Below, in pieces: positions 30,925-40,562 of a DNA stretch of 40,922 bases. This stretch comes from an uncultured Pseudomonadota bacterium. Its GTDB lineage: Bacteria; Pseudomonadota; Gammaproteobacteria; Ga0077536. The notes under the pieces were generated by a model that saw only the letters and a list, made by a program, of their open reading frames with translations, was not told where the DNA came from and made no database searches. Position 1 is the first letter of the stretch. Each line of letters begins with the position of its first letter. The position numbers and the translations under genes were made by a program. The DNA is taken from assembly GCA_902551695.1 (NCBI GenBank), contig CACDEI010000009.1:1-40922 (forward strand). The letters are read 5' to 3'.

Positions 30925-33486
30925 ATGCTAAAACAGATAACAGGAACAGTGGAGAGATACAAATTAACTGTAATCGCTTTCTGGGTTACTCTGGGGACGT
31001 TTAGCGCGTTGTATACGATAGATAACCTCAAAATAAATACTGATACACAGAACTTACTTTCCGAAAAACTAGATTGGCGCATTGAATCTGACAAGCTCAA
31101 ATCCGCCTTCCCCCAATTGTCAGACAATCTTGCAATCATTATAGAAAGCCAAGTCCCAGAATCAGCTCAGACACTATCTGAACGCCTTGTGTATGAAATT
31201 GCCAATGCTCCAGAGCATTTTTCCTTCGTATCGCATTTTCAAAGTAATGAGTTTTTTCGAAAGAACTATTTTTTGTATTTAGACGAAAACGACTTGAAAG
31301 ATCAGGTTGATAAATTAAGTGAATCTCAGGCTTTTTTAGGACTTTTAGCAGAAAGCCCAAACTATGAAACTTTTTTAGACGTACTGCTTAAATCTTTACC
31401 AGAAACGAGGTCTGACCAAAGCGTCTTTCTAAACCAATTCTATAGCTCTACCAGCAAGACTATACGCGCTAACCTTGAAGGCGAGACACTTCCTTTTTCT
31501 TGGCAAAATTTAGTAGAAAAAAAACCGGAAGAGATTACGCGAATTATAATTTTAACCAAGCCTATTCTTGATTTCGAAGAGATACTACCTGCAAAAAACG
31601 CAATCTCTCATCTAGATAAAATACTAGAAGGCATTGTCAAGAAAAATACGCAAACAGTTAACGTCTACGTAACTGGGAGTGCCGCACTGAGTCATGATGA
31701 ATTAATCAGTGTAACCAAAGGAGCAAGCACTGTGGCTTTTGCTGCCGCAGTCCTTGTAACAATTATTTTGTATTTAGGATTACGATCAGGATATTTAATT
31801 ATCGCTAGCCTATCAAGCCTCCTTATAGGATTAGCCTGCACTGCTGGGTTCGCCTCTATTGCTATTGGTACTTTAAACATGATTTCAATAGCATTTGCTG
31901 TTCTCTATGTTGGGTTAGCAATCGACTTCGCTATCCATTTATGCCTACGCTATCAAGAACATTGTGGTACTTTGGTAAAAAAATCAGCCGTCGAATTGAC
32001 AATGCTAGATCTCGGTCGGAGCATCACCCTTTGCGCCTTTACTACATCTGTAGGTTTTTTAGCCTTCATACCAACAGATTATAAAGGAGTAGCAGAACTT
32101 GGATTAATATCGGGTGTCGGTATGCTTATAAGTCTTGTCATAAGCCTAACATTGCTCCCAGCTATCTTGCTCTTACTGCCCAAACCCCGGACTAGCTCGC
32201 AAAAGAAGTGGAAAGTCCTCCAGCTCGTTGATTCGGGAAAGTTTGATAAAAAGATATTATTTCTCTTTGGCGTTTTAGTCATATTTGCCATGGGACAAGC
32301 ACGTAATATTAGTTTTGACAATGACCCAATCAATCTCAACGATCAAAGCGCTTCGTCTGTTAAGGCGTTGAAACGCTTATCCATGGATAACGAAAACCCT
32401 TTAGCCCACCTAACCGTCACCCGCGAATCCATCGAGGAAATAGAAAAAATTCAACGCTCATTATCAGACAACCCCAATGTCGAAAAGACCATCTCGATAT
32501 TATCCTTAGTACCCCAAGACCAAGAAACGAAATTAGTTTTAATAGAAGAACTTGATTTTATTTTGGGTGGAGGCCTAGAAGTTGGACCGATAGAAACTTC
32601 CTCTCCCAACCAAGTTTTAGAAAAGGTAAATTCTATAATAGATAAAATACAAATTAATGAAGCTGCATTTGACGAATCGACAATACAGCTAAAAAACACT
32701 CTCTTGCAACTCAAAACTGCGATCAACAATATGGAAAAGGGGGAATCTCATACCTTGATTAAAAACATCGAGAAAGATACGTTTATTCATTTTCCAAGAC
32801 TCACTACGCTGCTTTCCTCCGCTCTAGAAGCGGAGCCCTTTAATATGGAAGACCTACCCTCCGAAATAAAGAATTTCTGGAGTAGCAATGGGCTCTTTCG
32901 CTTAGATATTCACCCGTCAAAGTTGTCTAACCACAAAACTGATACACGAAGATTTGTAGAATCTGTAAAATCAGAAGTGAAGTCGGGAATTACGGGAGTC
33001 CCAATCATAAACCTTGAAGCAAGCAACTCAGTTCTCTCCGCTTTTCTCCAAGCTTTACTAACTGCTATAGTCATAATTTTTCTTGTGGTCTTTGCTGTTA
33101 GTAGAAAAATATCAGCGTCGCTTCTAATTGTTTCTCCTGTCTGCTTTTCTTGTTTATTTGCTGCCTGCTTATTGACCCTCTTCGATATACCAGTGAATTT
33201 CGCAAATATAATCGCACTGCCCTTACTTTTAGGTTTAGGAATAGACAGTTCCATACATATATACCACCGCTTTTCATATACTCGCACACATTTCGAATTT
33301 CTAAAGTCCAGTACCGCTCGAGCCGTTGTTTTTAGTTCACTCACAACTGCAGCAAGCTTTGGCAGTCTAGCTGTCTCACCACACGACGGAACTGCTAGCT
33401 TGGGATTACTTCTCTCAATAGGTCTAATTTGTATTTTGGTAAGCGCTTTAGTCCTTTCTCCAGCTTTAATGAGAAGATGCACATGA
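30925..33486 (+). CDS. hpnN: HpnN-like MMPL/RND-family transporter (hopanoid-associated)
   Basis: 853 aa with two 6-TM MMPL modules; GLAIDFAIHLCLRYQE and GLGIDSSIHIYHRFSY repeats; adjacent hpnG- and hpnA-like genes. Confidence 0.82.
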   Translation: MLKQITGTVERYKLTVIAFWVTLGTFSALYTIDNLKINTDTQNLLSEKLDWRIESDKLKSAFPQLSDNLAIIIESQVPESAQTLSERLVYEIANAPEHFSFVSHFQSNEFFRKNYFLYLDENDLKDQVDKLSESQAFLGLLAESPNYETFLDVLLKSLPETRSDQSVFLNQFYSSTSKTIRANLEGETLPFSWQNLVEKKPEEITRIIILTKPILDFEEILPAKNAISHLDKILEGIVKKNTQTVNVYVTGSAALSHDELISVTKGASTVAFAAAVLVTIILYLGLRSGYLIIASLSSLLIGLACTAGFASIAIGTLNMISIAFAVLYVGLAIDFAIHLCLRYQEHCGTLVKKSAVELTMLDLGRSITLCAFTTSVGFLAFIPTDYKGVAELGLISGVGMLISLVISLTLLPAILLLLPKPRTSSQKKWKVLQLVDSGKFDKKILFLFGVLVIFAMGQARNISFDNDPINLNDQSASSVKALKRLSMDNENPLAHLTVTRESIEEIEKIQRSLSDNPNVEKTISILSLVPQDQETKLVLIEELDFILGGGLEVGPIETSSPNQVLEKVNSIIDKIQINEAAFDESTIQLKNTLLQLKTAINNMEKGESHTLIKNIEKDTFIHFPRLTTLLSSALEAEPFNMEDLPSEIKNFWSSNGLFRLDIHPSKLSNHKTDTRRFVESVKSEVKSGITGVPIINLEASNSVLSAFLQALLTAIVIIFLVVFAVSRKISASLLIVSPVCFSCLFAACLLTLFDIPVNFANIIALPLLLGLGIDSSIHIYHRFSYTRTHFEFLKSSTARAVVFSSLTTAASFGSLAVSPHDGTASLGLLLSIGLICILVSALVLSPALMRRCT

Positions 33487-34103
33487 TAAATCCGCCTAAA
33501 AACCAAACACCATGGGACGCAAGAATTGCACGCTGGATGCTCTACCCGGTATCTAAAAACCGATTCCTGCACCCAAACCTTTTTACAACATTTAGATTAT
33601 TAACTGGTAGTTACGGCGCGGCTCTCTTTATGTTAGGGGCTCACATGTCAGCTTCGCTTCTTTTCGTGCTCTCGAATTTCTTAGATCACTTTGACGGAGA
33701 GCTAGCCCGCATGACAAATCGTAGTAGCAGATTTGGTCATTTCTTCGACCTTTTTTCAGATTTTGTTGTGACCACCGGCACTTTTTTCTGTATCGGATTA
33801 GGCTTCTATCTCCAAACAGAGCAAAACACATACATCTTTATGGGGGCCATAACCGGCATATCGATAATGGCTATTTTTCACATGCGACACTTGATAGAAG
33901 AAAGTGAAGGGAAGGCTGGAACAGCCCAACCAAACGCCTTCGGCTTCGAAGCCGAAGATATACTATATCTTTTACCGCTAGTTGTGGCTTTCGAATGTCT
34001 GGAAAAATTCATGATACTGGCATCCGTTGGCGCACCAATAGCAACATTTGTTGTATTAAAACAATTGGTAAACGTCAGAAAAAAGAAAGGAACGGCGTCA
34101 TGA
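33483..34103 (+). CDS. CDP-alcohol phosphatidyltransferase family protein
   Basis: Start ATG 33483 overlaps the hpnN stop (ATGA); full CDP-AP motif DGELARMTNRSSRFGHFFDLFSD (DGxxAR-x8-GxxxDxxxD). Confidence 0.9.
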   Translation: MINPPKNQTPWDARIARWMLYPVSKNRFLHPNLFTTFRLLTGSYGAALFMLGAHMSASLLFVLSNFLDHFDGELARMTNRSSRFGHFFDLFSDFVVTTGTFFCIGLGFYLQTEQNTYIFMGAITGISIMAIFHMRHLIEESEGKAGTAQPNAFGFEAEDILYLLPLVVAFECLEKFMILASVGAPIATFVVLKQLVNVRKKKGTAS

Positions 34104-35089
34104 CCTTTTTAGTCACTGGGGCAACAGGTTTCGTTGGGAGCTCTTTGATCCGAGCATTATTGCATAAAGGAAAAGACGTGCGAGTCCTTATTAGGAAAGA
34201 CTCAGATAGGACAAACTTAAAGGGTATGAATGTCGAAATCCTAGTTGGCGATCTTACCGAAATTTCCTCACTTCGAGAGGCTTGCAAAGCAACCGAAGGA
34301 TTATTCCATGTGGCTGCCGATTACAGAATATGGGTCAAAAAACCTAGCGTCCTTTACCAGAATAATGTGCAGGGAACTCTAAATTTGATGCGATGCGCCC
34401 TAGAGGCAGGAATAAGCAGAATAGTGTACACCAGCAGCGTTGCGACTCTAGGAAATTCAAACTCAGGACTAGCAGCGAACGAGACCACTCCAGTTCGTTA
34501 TAAAGATATGATAGGACATTACAAACGTTCAAAATTTTTGGCAGAACGTGTAGTAGAAAACATGATCCGAAGCCAGAGCCTACCAGCGGTAATTGTTAAC
34601 CCTTCAACACCGATCGGCCCGAGAGACCTAAAACCAACTCCCACAGGAAGAATTTTACGGGACGCTGCAGCGGGAAGAATTCCAGCCTATGTAAACACAG
34701 GCCTAAATCTAGTGCATGTAGATGATGTTGCAAGAGGACACATTCTCGCATTTGAGAAAGGCAAAATAGGTCGTAAATACATATTGGGAGGAGATGACTT
34801 TTCATTATTAGAAATTCTTTCAATTGTTGCTAATTGGGCGAATAAAAAGCCTCCAAGCATAGCGTTACCGAGAAAGTTAATATTCCCTGTTGCCTGGTTT
34901 TGCCAATGTTGGGCCTCTCTGACTAATGGGCCCGAACCTCAAATTACAATCGACGGCTTACGCATGGCTGGAAAAAATATGTTTTTTGATTCAGGCAGAG
35001 CTGCGACTGAACTCGGTTACAAGTGGCGACGAGCAGAAAGCGGAATAGTGGATGCTCTTGAGTTTTTCAAGCAAAACAAACTACTTTAG
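34100..35089 (+). CDS. hpnA: HpnA-like NAD-dependent epimerase/dehydratase (hopanoid-associated)
   Basis: MTFLVTGATGFVGSSLIRALL, DLTEISSLREACKATEGLFHVAADYRIW, YKRSKFLAE; ATGA overlap with the upstream CDP-AP gene; ORF-track start 33995 is too early. Confidence 0.85.
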   Translation: MTFLVTGATGFVGSSLIRALLHKGKDVRVLIRKDSDRTNLKGMNVEILVGDLTEISSLREACKATEGLFHVAADYRIWVKKPSVLYQNNVQGTLNLMRCALEAGISRIVYTSSVATLGNSNSGLAANETTPVRYKDMIGHYKRSKFLAERVVENMIRSQSLPAVIVNPSTPIGPRDLKPTPTGRILRDAAAGRIPAYVNTGLNLVHVDDVARGHILAFEKGKIGRKYILGGDDFSLLEILSIVANWANKKPPSIALPRKLIFPVAWFCQCWASLTNGPEPQITIDGLRMAGKNMFFDSGRAATELGYKWRRAESGIVDALEFFKQNKLL

Positions 35090-35150
35090 AAACTTCAATC
35101 AAACTATCAGCAAAATTTTCCAATACGAAAAACATTCTCTTGGATCGTCT

Positions 35151-36134
35151 TTATTTAGGCCTTACGCTAAAAAGAGGAAGAATCGCGAGGCTTAAAGAAA
35201 TCCAAAGAATGTCTCTAGCTCGCCTCACTAAAGCAGCTGCAACCCCAAGGGACGCGATACCGGTGAGCATTCCAGCCCCAACAAAAAAAGCGCCCTCTTG
35301 AGTTCCTATCCCAGCCGGAATAAAAAATGTAAGAGTTCTAACGAGCTGGACAAAACATTCAAGCATCCAAGCTTCTTGCAAGGACAGCGGATACCCCAAA
35401 AAATAAAAAATAAGATATATTTCTACTACACCCATAAGCCAGTTAGCAGAAGCAAAAAAGACAGAATAGAACAACCGACTTTTTTCCACAGAATAAAACT
35501 TTTCAAATTGTTGATCGATCCTTTCGGAAACAATAAGTAATTGATCAAAATATTTTTTCTTAAATTTTCGAGCAAGCCTGTAAGTGAACACACTTAGTAA
35601 TTTCAACTTCTGGATCAAAAAAAACACAAAGGTGAAGGAAACTATTATAGAAAAACCCAATGCAGCATTTTGCTTGACTTCATAAGATAAGCTTGGGTGA
35701 TTGAACGAGAAGACCATTCCCAAGGCTACAAACAGCACCAAAGTAAACATACTGGTGGTTTTAGATACTATTAACGCTACGCTTGAGTCAGTCAAAGGCA
35801 CCTGCCAATTAGCTTTCAAGAGCCAGGCTTTAAGTGGCTCTCCGCCTAAGGATGCTGCAGGCGTTATATTGTTGTAAGCTTCGCCCACCATCCTTACGCC
35901 ATAACATCTAATAAACCAGGCGTAACTGAGTGGAACCTTATTTATGGTAAACTGCCAACTCAGAGAATCTGCCGCAAAATAAATACTATAGACAAACATT
36001 ACGACTAAAGCTCCATCTACGCCGATATTTTTTATCTGCTCAAAAAGTACTTGTAAATTTGTCTTTGCCAGAATCACACCAAAAAGGGCACCCCCCGATA
36101 CAAGGAATACAATTTTTAGTTGCTTACTAAACAT
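35151..36134 (-). CDS. LPG-synthase TM domain / UPF0104 family membrane protein (HpnL-like)
   Basis: 327 aa; NNITPAASLGGEPLKAWLLK, FFIPAGIGTQEGAFFVGAGMLTGI, ARDILWISLSLAILPL motifs. Confidence 0.8.
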   Translation of the reverse strand: MFSKQLKIVFLVSGGALFGVILAKTNLQVLFEQIKNIGVDGALVVMFVYSIYFAADSLSWQFTINKVPLSYAWFIRCYGVRMVGEAYNNITPAASLGGEPLKAWLLKANWQVPLTDSSVALIVSKTTSMFTLVLFVALGMVFSFNHPSLSYEVKQNAALGFSIIVSFTFVFFLIQKLKLLSVFTYRLARKFKKKYFDQLLIVSERIDQQFEKFYSVEKSRLFYSVFFASANWLMGVVEIYLIFYFLGYPLSLQEAWMLECFVQLVRTLTFFIPAGIGTQEGAFFVGAGMLTGIASLGVAAALVRRARDILWISLSLAILPLFSVRPK

Positions 36135-36165
36135 TGTTGACCGAATACTTTCTTTTCGTCCAAAA

Positions 36166-36187
36166 TTGAGAGCCCTTATTCTCTCAA
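36166..36187. repeat. inverted repeat in divergent intergenic region
   Basis: TTGAGAG-CCCTTATT-CTCTCAA, perfect 7-bp arms. Confidence 0.6.
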
Positions 36188-36303
36188 CTAATGTCGATTA
36201 CTGCTATCTTTTTTGTGTATCATATTGGGTATGTCCAAAGAACCGGCACGGATACTGAGATGTTTCCCAACACTTTCATAAACTAAATCTAGAATTTTTA
36301 ATA

Positions 36304-37038
36304 ATGATAAATACTCATGACGACTTTAATTCCTTTGTGATTGACGTTACCGAGGGGCAATTAGAAGCCTACAAATCCTCGTTCCAAAAAAATGATGAGT
36401 TCATCCTCATTCCAGAATTCATATCGAGAGGGATATTGACTAGGATGCTGCTAGATTCGGAAAAATCAAAAGAGGACGCTCATAGAAGTTTTATTCCAAA
36501 GCACAAGAAGGGAGGAAGTGTCCCACGACCGATCTTAAAAAAGAAATCTCCTATTTTGTCATCGCTATACGAATCAAGAGAAATCTTGTATTTTTTTAAC
36601 CAATTAACTGGGCAAGACCTAAACTTGTGCCCCGACCACGATCTTCATGCGTGCGCACTTTATTTGTATACCGAAGAGGGTGACCACATAGACTATCATT
36701 TTGACACCTCATATTATAAGGGGGCGAGATATACAGCTTTGTTGGGGATTTTGAATAGGTCTGAGTGCCTGCTAGAATACGAGCTTTTTCATAAGCAGGA
36801 GGGTCAAGACATCGTGAAAGATGCATCTCCTGTAGAACCGGGTACTTTAGTTTTTTTTAACGGGGACAAAGTTCGTCATAGAGTGACACCAGCTGGCGTT
36901 GGAGACGAGCGTATTGTGCTGACCCTCGAATACGTGACTGATTCGGAAATGTCGCTCGTAACAAAATTTGTATCGAACATGAAAGACGCGATAGCCTATT
37001 TCGGTTTCCGCAGTGTTTTTGGGACAAAGGACGTTTAG
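36304..37038 (+). CDS. Fe(II)/2-oxoglutarate-dependent oxygenase-like protein
   Basis: 244 aa; HFD (HxD) in YHFDTSYYKGARYTALLGIL, distal H in VRHRVTPAG and R in ERIVLTLEY. Confidence 0.72.
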   Translation: MINTHDDFNSFVIDVTEGQLEAYKSSFQKNDEFILIPEFISRGILTRMLLDSEKSKEDAHRSFIPKHKKGGSVPRPILKKKSPILSSLYESREILYFFNQLTGQDLNLCPDHDLHACALYLYTEEGDHIDYHFDTSYYKGARYTALLGILNRSECLLEYELFHKQEGQDIVKDASPVEPGTLVFFNGDKVRHRVTPAGVGDERIVLTLEYVTDSEMSLVTKFVSNMKDAIAYFGFRSVFGTKDV

Positions 37039-37041
37039 AGC

Positions 37042-37779
37042 ATGCAGGCAATAATATTAGCGGCTGGAATCGGTAAGAGAATATCTTCCTCTCACAATAC
37101 CCCTAAAATTCTACTCGAATTTGACGAGAAAACCCTCTTAGAAAGACATATATCCAATCTTCACCAATTGGGTGCTGGAAGAATCATAATTTGCGCCGGT
37201 TACCAGCAAGAGCTGATCCACAGCGAACTAAAAAAAATAGGTTCCTCCGATGTCGAGATAGTTTCGAATCAAGAATTCCATCTGGGCTCAACTATAAGCT
37301 TGTTAAAAACTCAGCCAGTTGTAAGTAAAAACGAAGACACACTAATTATGGATGCAGACGTGCTGTATCACCCAGAGATTATAAATAAACTAGCAAGCAG
37401 CCAACACAAAAATTGCTTACTGATTGATAGAGAATTCGACGAAGGAGTCGAACCAGTAAAAGTTTGCATAAGAAATCAAAAAATCGTCGAATTCAGAAAA
37501 AAAATATCTCCAAAAGTCGATTATGATATTATAGGAGAGTCAGTAGGATTTTTTAAATTTTCCGCAAATGGTCTGAAATCTATTTTCCAGAAGTGTGAAA
37601 GTTTTGTTGCCGACGGCAAAGAACACGAACCTCATGAAGAGGTAATTCGAGAGTGCATAATTCACGACAGTATAAAAATTGAGGTTGAAGATATTTCGGG
37701 ACTTCCATGGATCGAAATTGATTTTCCAGAAGATATAGTAAGGGCAACGGAAACTGTTTTACCTCAACTACTTATCTAA
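37042..37779 (+). CDS. NTP transferase family protein (LicC/PntC-like nucleotidyltransferase)
   Basis: 245 aa; MQAIILAAGIGKRISSSHNTPKILLEFDEKTLLER, DADVLYHPE, IDFPEDIVRA. Confidence 0.82.
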   Translation: MQAIILAAGIGKRISSSHNTPKILLEFDEKTLLERHISNLHQLGAGRIIICAGYQQELIHSELKKIGSSDVEIVSNQEFHLGSTISLLKTQPVVSKNEDTLIMDADVLYHPEIINKLASSQHKNCLLIDREFDEGVEPVKVCIRNQKIVEFRKKISPKVDYDIIGESVGFFKFSANGLKSIFQKCESFVADGKEHEPHEEVIRECIIHDSIKIEVEDISGLPWIEIDFPEDIVRATETVLPQLLI

Positions 37780-37790
37780 AACTCTAGAAA

Positions 37791-39407
37791 ATGACCAAAA
37801 AAACAAAATTACTTCGGAACTTGCTAAATAAAACTTCTCTGGAGTTTCTCCTAGAGGCCCACAACGGTATAAGCGCAAAAATTGCAGAGGAGGCTGGTTT
37901 TGAAGGCATTTGGGCTAGTGGATTAGCTCTCTCAGCGCAATACGGGGTGAGAGATAATAATGAGGCAAGCTGGACTCAAATTGTAGACATGGTTGAATTC
38001 ATGGCTGACGCCACGACAATTCCGATTCTGTTGGACGGAGATACTGGTTACGGAAATTTCAACAACATGCGAAGGCTTGTGAAAAAGTTAGAGCAAAGAG
38101 GTATTGCCGGAGTATGTATTGAAGACAAATTATTTCCGAAAACCAATAGCTTTATAAAAGGCGAAAAACAAGCCCTTGCCGATGTAGCTGAATTCTCAGG
38201 CAAGATCGCTGCTGGTAAAGACTCTCAACTGGATGAGGATTTTTGCATCATAGCTAGAGTAGAGGCTTTTATAGCTGGTTGGGACATGAAAGAGGCTTTA
38301 TATCGTGCCGAATCCTATAGAAAGGCAGGTGCAGATGGTGTCCTCATCCACAGTTCACTTCCTAACCCCTCCCAGATCCTTGAATTCGCCCAAGAGTGGG
38401 CCAACAGAAGCCCCTTGGTTATTGTTCCCACAAAATACTACAGCACTCCTGTTGAAGCCTACCGAAAAGCAGAGATTAGTATGGTGATTTGGGCTAACCA
38501 TATGCTGAGGGGTTCTGTACATTACATGCAGCAAATAGCATCTACAATCAAAACCAAAAAAGCGGTCACCGACATAGAAGACGACATTGCAACGGTAAAC
38601 GAAGTTTTTAGACTTCAGGGCGCAGATGAGCTTGCCGCCGCTGAAAAACGATATTTTAATGAGACTGCCCAAGAAACTAGAGCGATAGTACTTGCTGCAT
38701 CCAGAGGCGATAAATTCGCTGAGCTGACTGAAAACAGACCTAAGGCCATGCTACCGATAAACGGCAAACCATTGCTCTCCCGCCTAACAGACAGATTCAG
38801 AAAGGCCAACGTCAAGAAGATTTTTGTTGTAAGCGGCTACAAGTCTCAAAGCATTAACGTTCCTAATATAAATCTAGTCGAAAATTTAGATTTCGAGAGT
38901 AACCGAGAATTGGCGTCACTCAACTTAGCCCAGACTCATTTCAACGAAGATATGATTATACTGTATGGCGATTTATTGTTCAGGGGTTACGTTTTGAAGG
39001 GGCTCTTAGAATCAAAGCGAGAATTGACCGTGGTAGTGGATTCATCAAAGAGATCGAAGGAACAAGAGGGCGATAACGATTTCGCCTTTTGTTCTGTTGA
39101 AGATAATAGAGAACTTTGGGGTCAAGATGTACTTCTGGAGCGCATTGATACTAAACCAGAACATAAGGGACGAGACTGTTCCGGTCGCTGGGTAGGCATG
39201 GTTCGTGTACATGGAACCGGTCGAGATTGGATTGAAACAGCTATTGACGAATTAAAAAGCCTTTCAACTTTTGATAATCTTGATTTGGGGCATCTTCTCA
39301 ACAAAATTATCGACAATGGTCACCCAATAAGAGTTATCTATATTCATGGACATTGGCTCAATGTAAATTCCTTGGGTGACTTAGAACATGCCAGATCTTT
39401 TATGTAA
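37791..39407 (+). CDS. pepM: bifunctional phosphoenolpyruvate mutase / nucleotidyltransferase
   Basis: 538 aa; PEP mutase signature [10 protein letters not shown] (EDKxxxxxNS), [17 protein letters not shown]-terminal NTase [32 protein letters not shown]. Confidence 0.93.
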   Translation: MTKKTKLLRNLLNKTSLEFLLEAHNGISAKIAEEAGFEGIWASGLALSAQYGVRDNNEASWTQIVDMVEFMADATTIPILLDGDTGYGNFNNMRRLVKKLEQRGIAGVCIEDKLFPKTNSFIKGEKQALADVAEFSGKIAAGKDSQLDEDFCIIARVEAFIAGWDMKEALYRAESYRKAGADGVLIHSSLPNPSQILEFAQEWANRSPLVIVPTKYYSTPVEAYRKAEISMVIWANHMLRGSVHYMQQIASTIKTKKAVTDIEDDIATVNEVFRLQGADELAAAEKRYFNETAQETRAIVLAASRGDKFAELTENRPKAMLPINGKPLLSRLTDRFRKANVKKIFVVSGYKSQSINVPNINLVENLDFESNRELASLNLAQTHFNEDMIILYGDLLFRGYVLKGLLESKRELTVVVDSSKRSKEQEGDNDFAFCSVEDNRELWGQDVLLERIDTKPEHKGRDCSGRWVGMVRVHGTGRDWIETAIDELKSLSTFDNLDLGHLLNKIIDNGHPIRVIYIHGHWLNVNSLGDLEHARSFM

Positions 39408-39421
39408 AGGAGTAATAAAAT

Positions 39422-40561
39422 ATGATCTTGGCGTCTGATTTCGTAGATACAGCTTGCAATGCAAATTATAAATTTTATGCTGGGGTCCCTTGCTCTTTCC
39501 TAACGCCCTTTATTAATTATGTGATAGCTAATAAAAACACCACTTACGTGAGCGCAGCAAACGAGGGAGATGCTGTGGCGATGGCAGCCGGAGCTTCGCT
39601 GGGCGGTATTCGTAGCATTGCCATGATGCAAAATTCCGGACTTGGGAATGCGATAAGCCCCCTGACATCACTCACTCACACTTTCAATCTACCAATTCTC
39701 CTGATTTGCACTCTGCGAGGCGAACCTGGCCTAAATGATGAACCTCAGCATGAATTGATGGGCGAGATCACATGTGATTTATTGGAAAAAATTAAAATCC
39801 CTTGGGAAATTTTCCCAACTAATAAGAATGACATACCTAGCGTATTGGACCGAGCTGAATCCTATTTCAAAAACAACTCAAGACCCTATGCTTTGGTCAT
39901 GAAGAAAGGAAGCTGTCAAAGCGACAAAATAAGGCTACCAACGCCAATTACCGGGCTGAAGAAAACAACTGAAATCAAAGGATCTGAACCCTCTGAACGG
40001 CCAACCCGGTTAGATATTTTGAAAGCAATAACTGAAAAAAGCAAACAAGCCAATGCAGTCATTCTAGCGAGCACCGGTTACGCGGGAAGAGAATTATATA
40101 AGATAAAAGACGATAACAACCACTTCTATATGGTTGGCTCCATGGGGTGTATATCATCATTTGGACTAGGCTTAGCCTTAGTAAAGCCTGACCTCAAGGT
40201 AATATTGATAGATGGAGATGGTGCTGCTTTAATGCGATTAGGAAACCTCACGACAATTGGTGCTTACTCTCCCCCTAATATTATCCACTTTCTACTAGAC
40301 AACGAGATACATGAATCCACAGGGGGTCAACATACGGTCTCTCAATCGATCGACTTCGCTCAAATCGCCGCGGCATGCGGCTACCAAAATGTAACTCGAC
40401 TAAGCGACGTGGAATTTTTGGATGAGGCAGTATTTGAAGACAAGCAGAAAGGGCCTAAATTCTATCATTGTAAAACACGGGGAGAGAAAGATAGCTCTCT
40501 TCCCAGACCAACAATCTCACCCAAAGACGTAGCCAAACGTTTAAAGGAGTACATCGCTTAA
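39422..40561 (+). CDS. ppd: phosphonopyruvate decarboxylase
   Basis: 379 aa; FYAGVPCSFLTPFINYV, AANEGDAVAMAAGASLGG, LIDGDGAALMRLGNLTTIGAYSPPNIIHFLLDNEIHESTGGQ (ThDP-binding). Confidence 0.95.
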   Translation: MILASDFVDTACNANYKFYAGVPCSFLTPFINYVIANKNTTYVSAANEGDAVAMAAGASLGGIRSIAMMQNSGLGNAISPLTSLTHTFNLPILLICTLRGEPGLNDEPQHELMGEITCDLLEKIKIPWEIFPTNKNDIPSVLDRAESYFKNNSRPYALVMKKGSCQSDKIRLPTPITGLKKTTEIKGSEPSERPTRLDILKAITEKSKQANAVILASTGYAGRELYKIKDDNNHFYMVGSMGCISSFGLGLALVKPDLKVILIDGDGAALMRLGNLTTIGAYSPPNIIHFLLDNEIHESTGGQHTVSQSIDFAQIAAACGYQNVTRLSDVEFLDEAVFEDKQKGPKFYHCKTRGEKDSSLPRPTISPKDVAKRLKEYIA

Positions 40562-40562
40562 T

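Noticed and set aside
32910-33572. 220-aa minus-strand ORF antisense to hpnN
   Set aside because: Lies opposite a clear MMPL-family coding region; low-complexity basic translation with no recognisable motif.
33995-34099. N-terminal extension of the hpnA ORF
   Set aside because: Rossmann start MTFLVTGATGFVG at 34100 with ATGA coupling is the better start; the extension overlaps the CDP-AP coding sequence.
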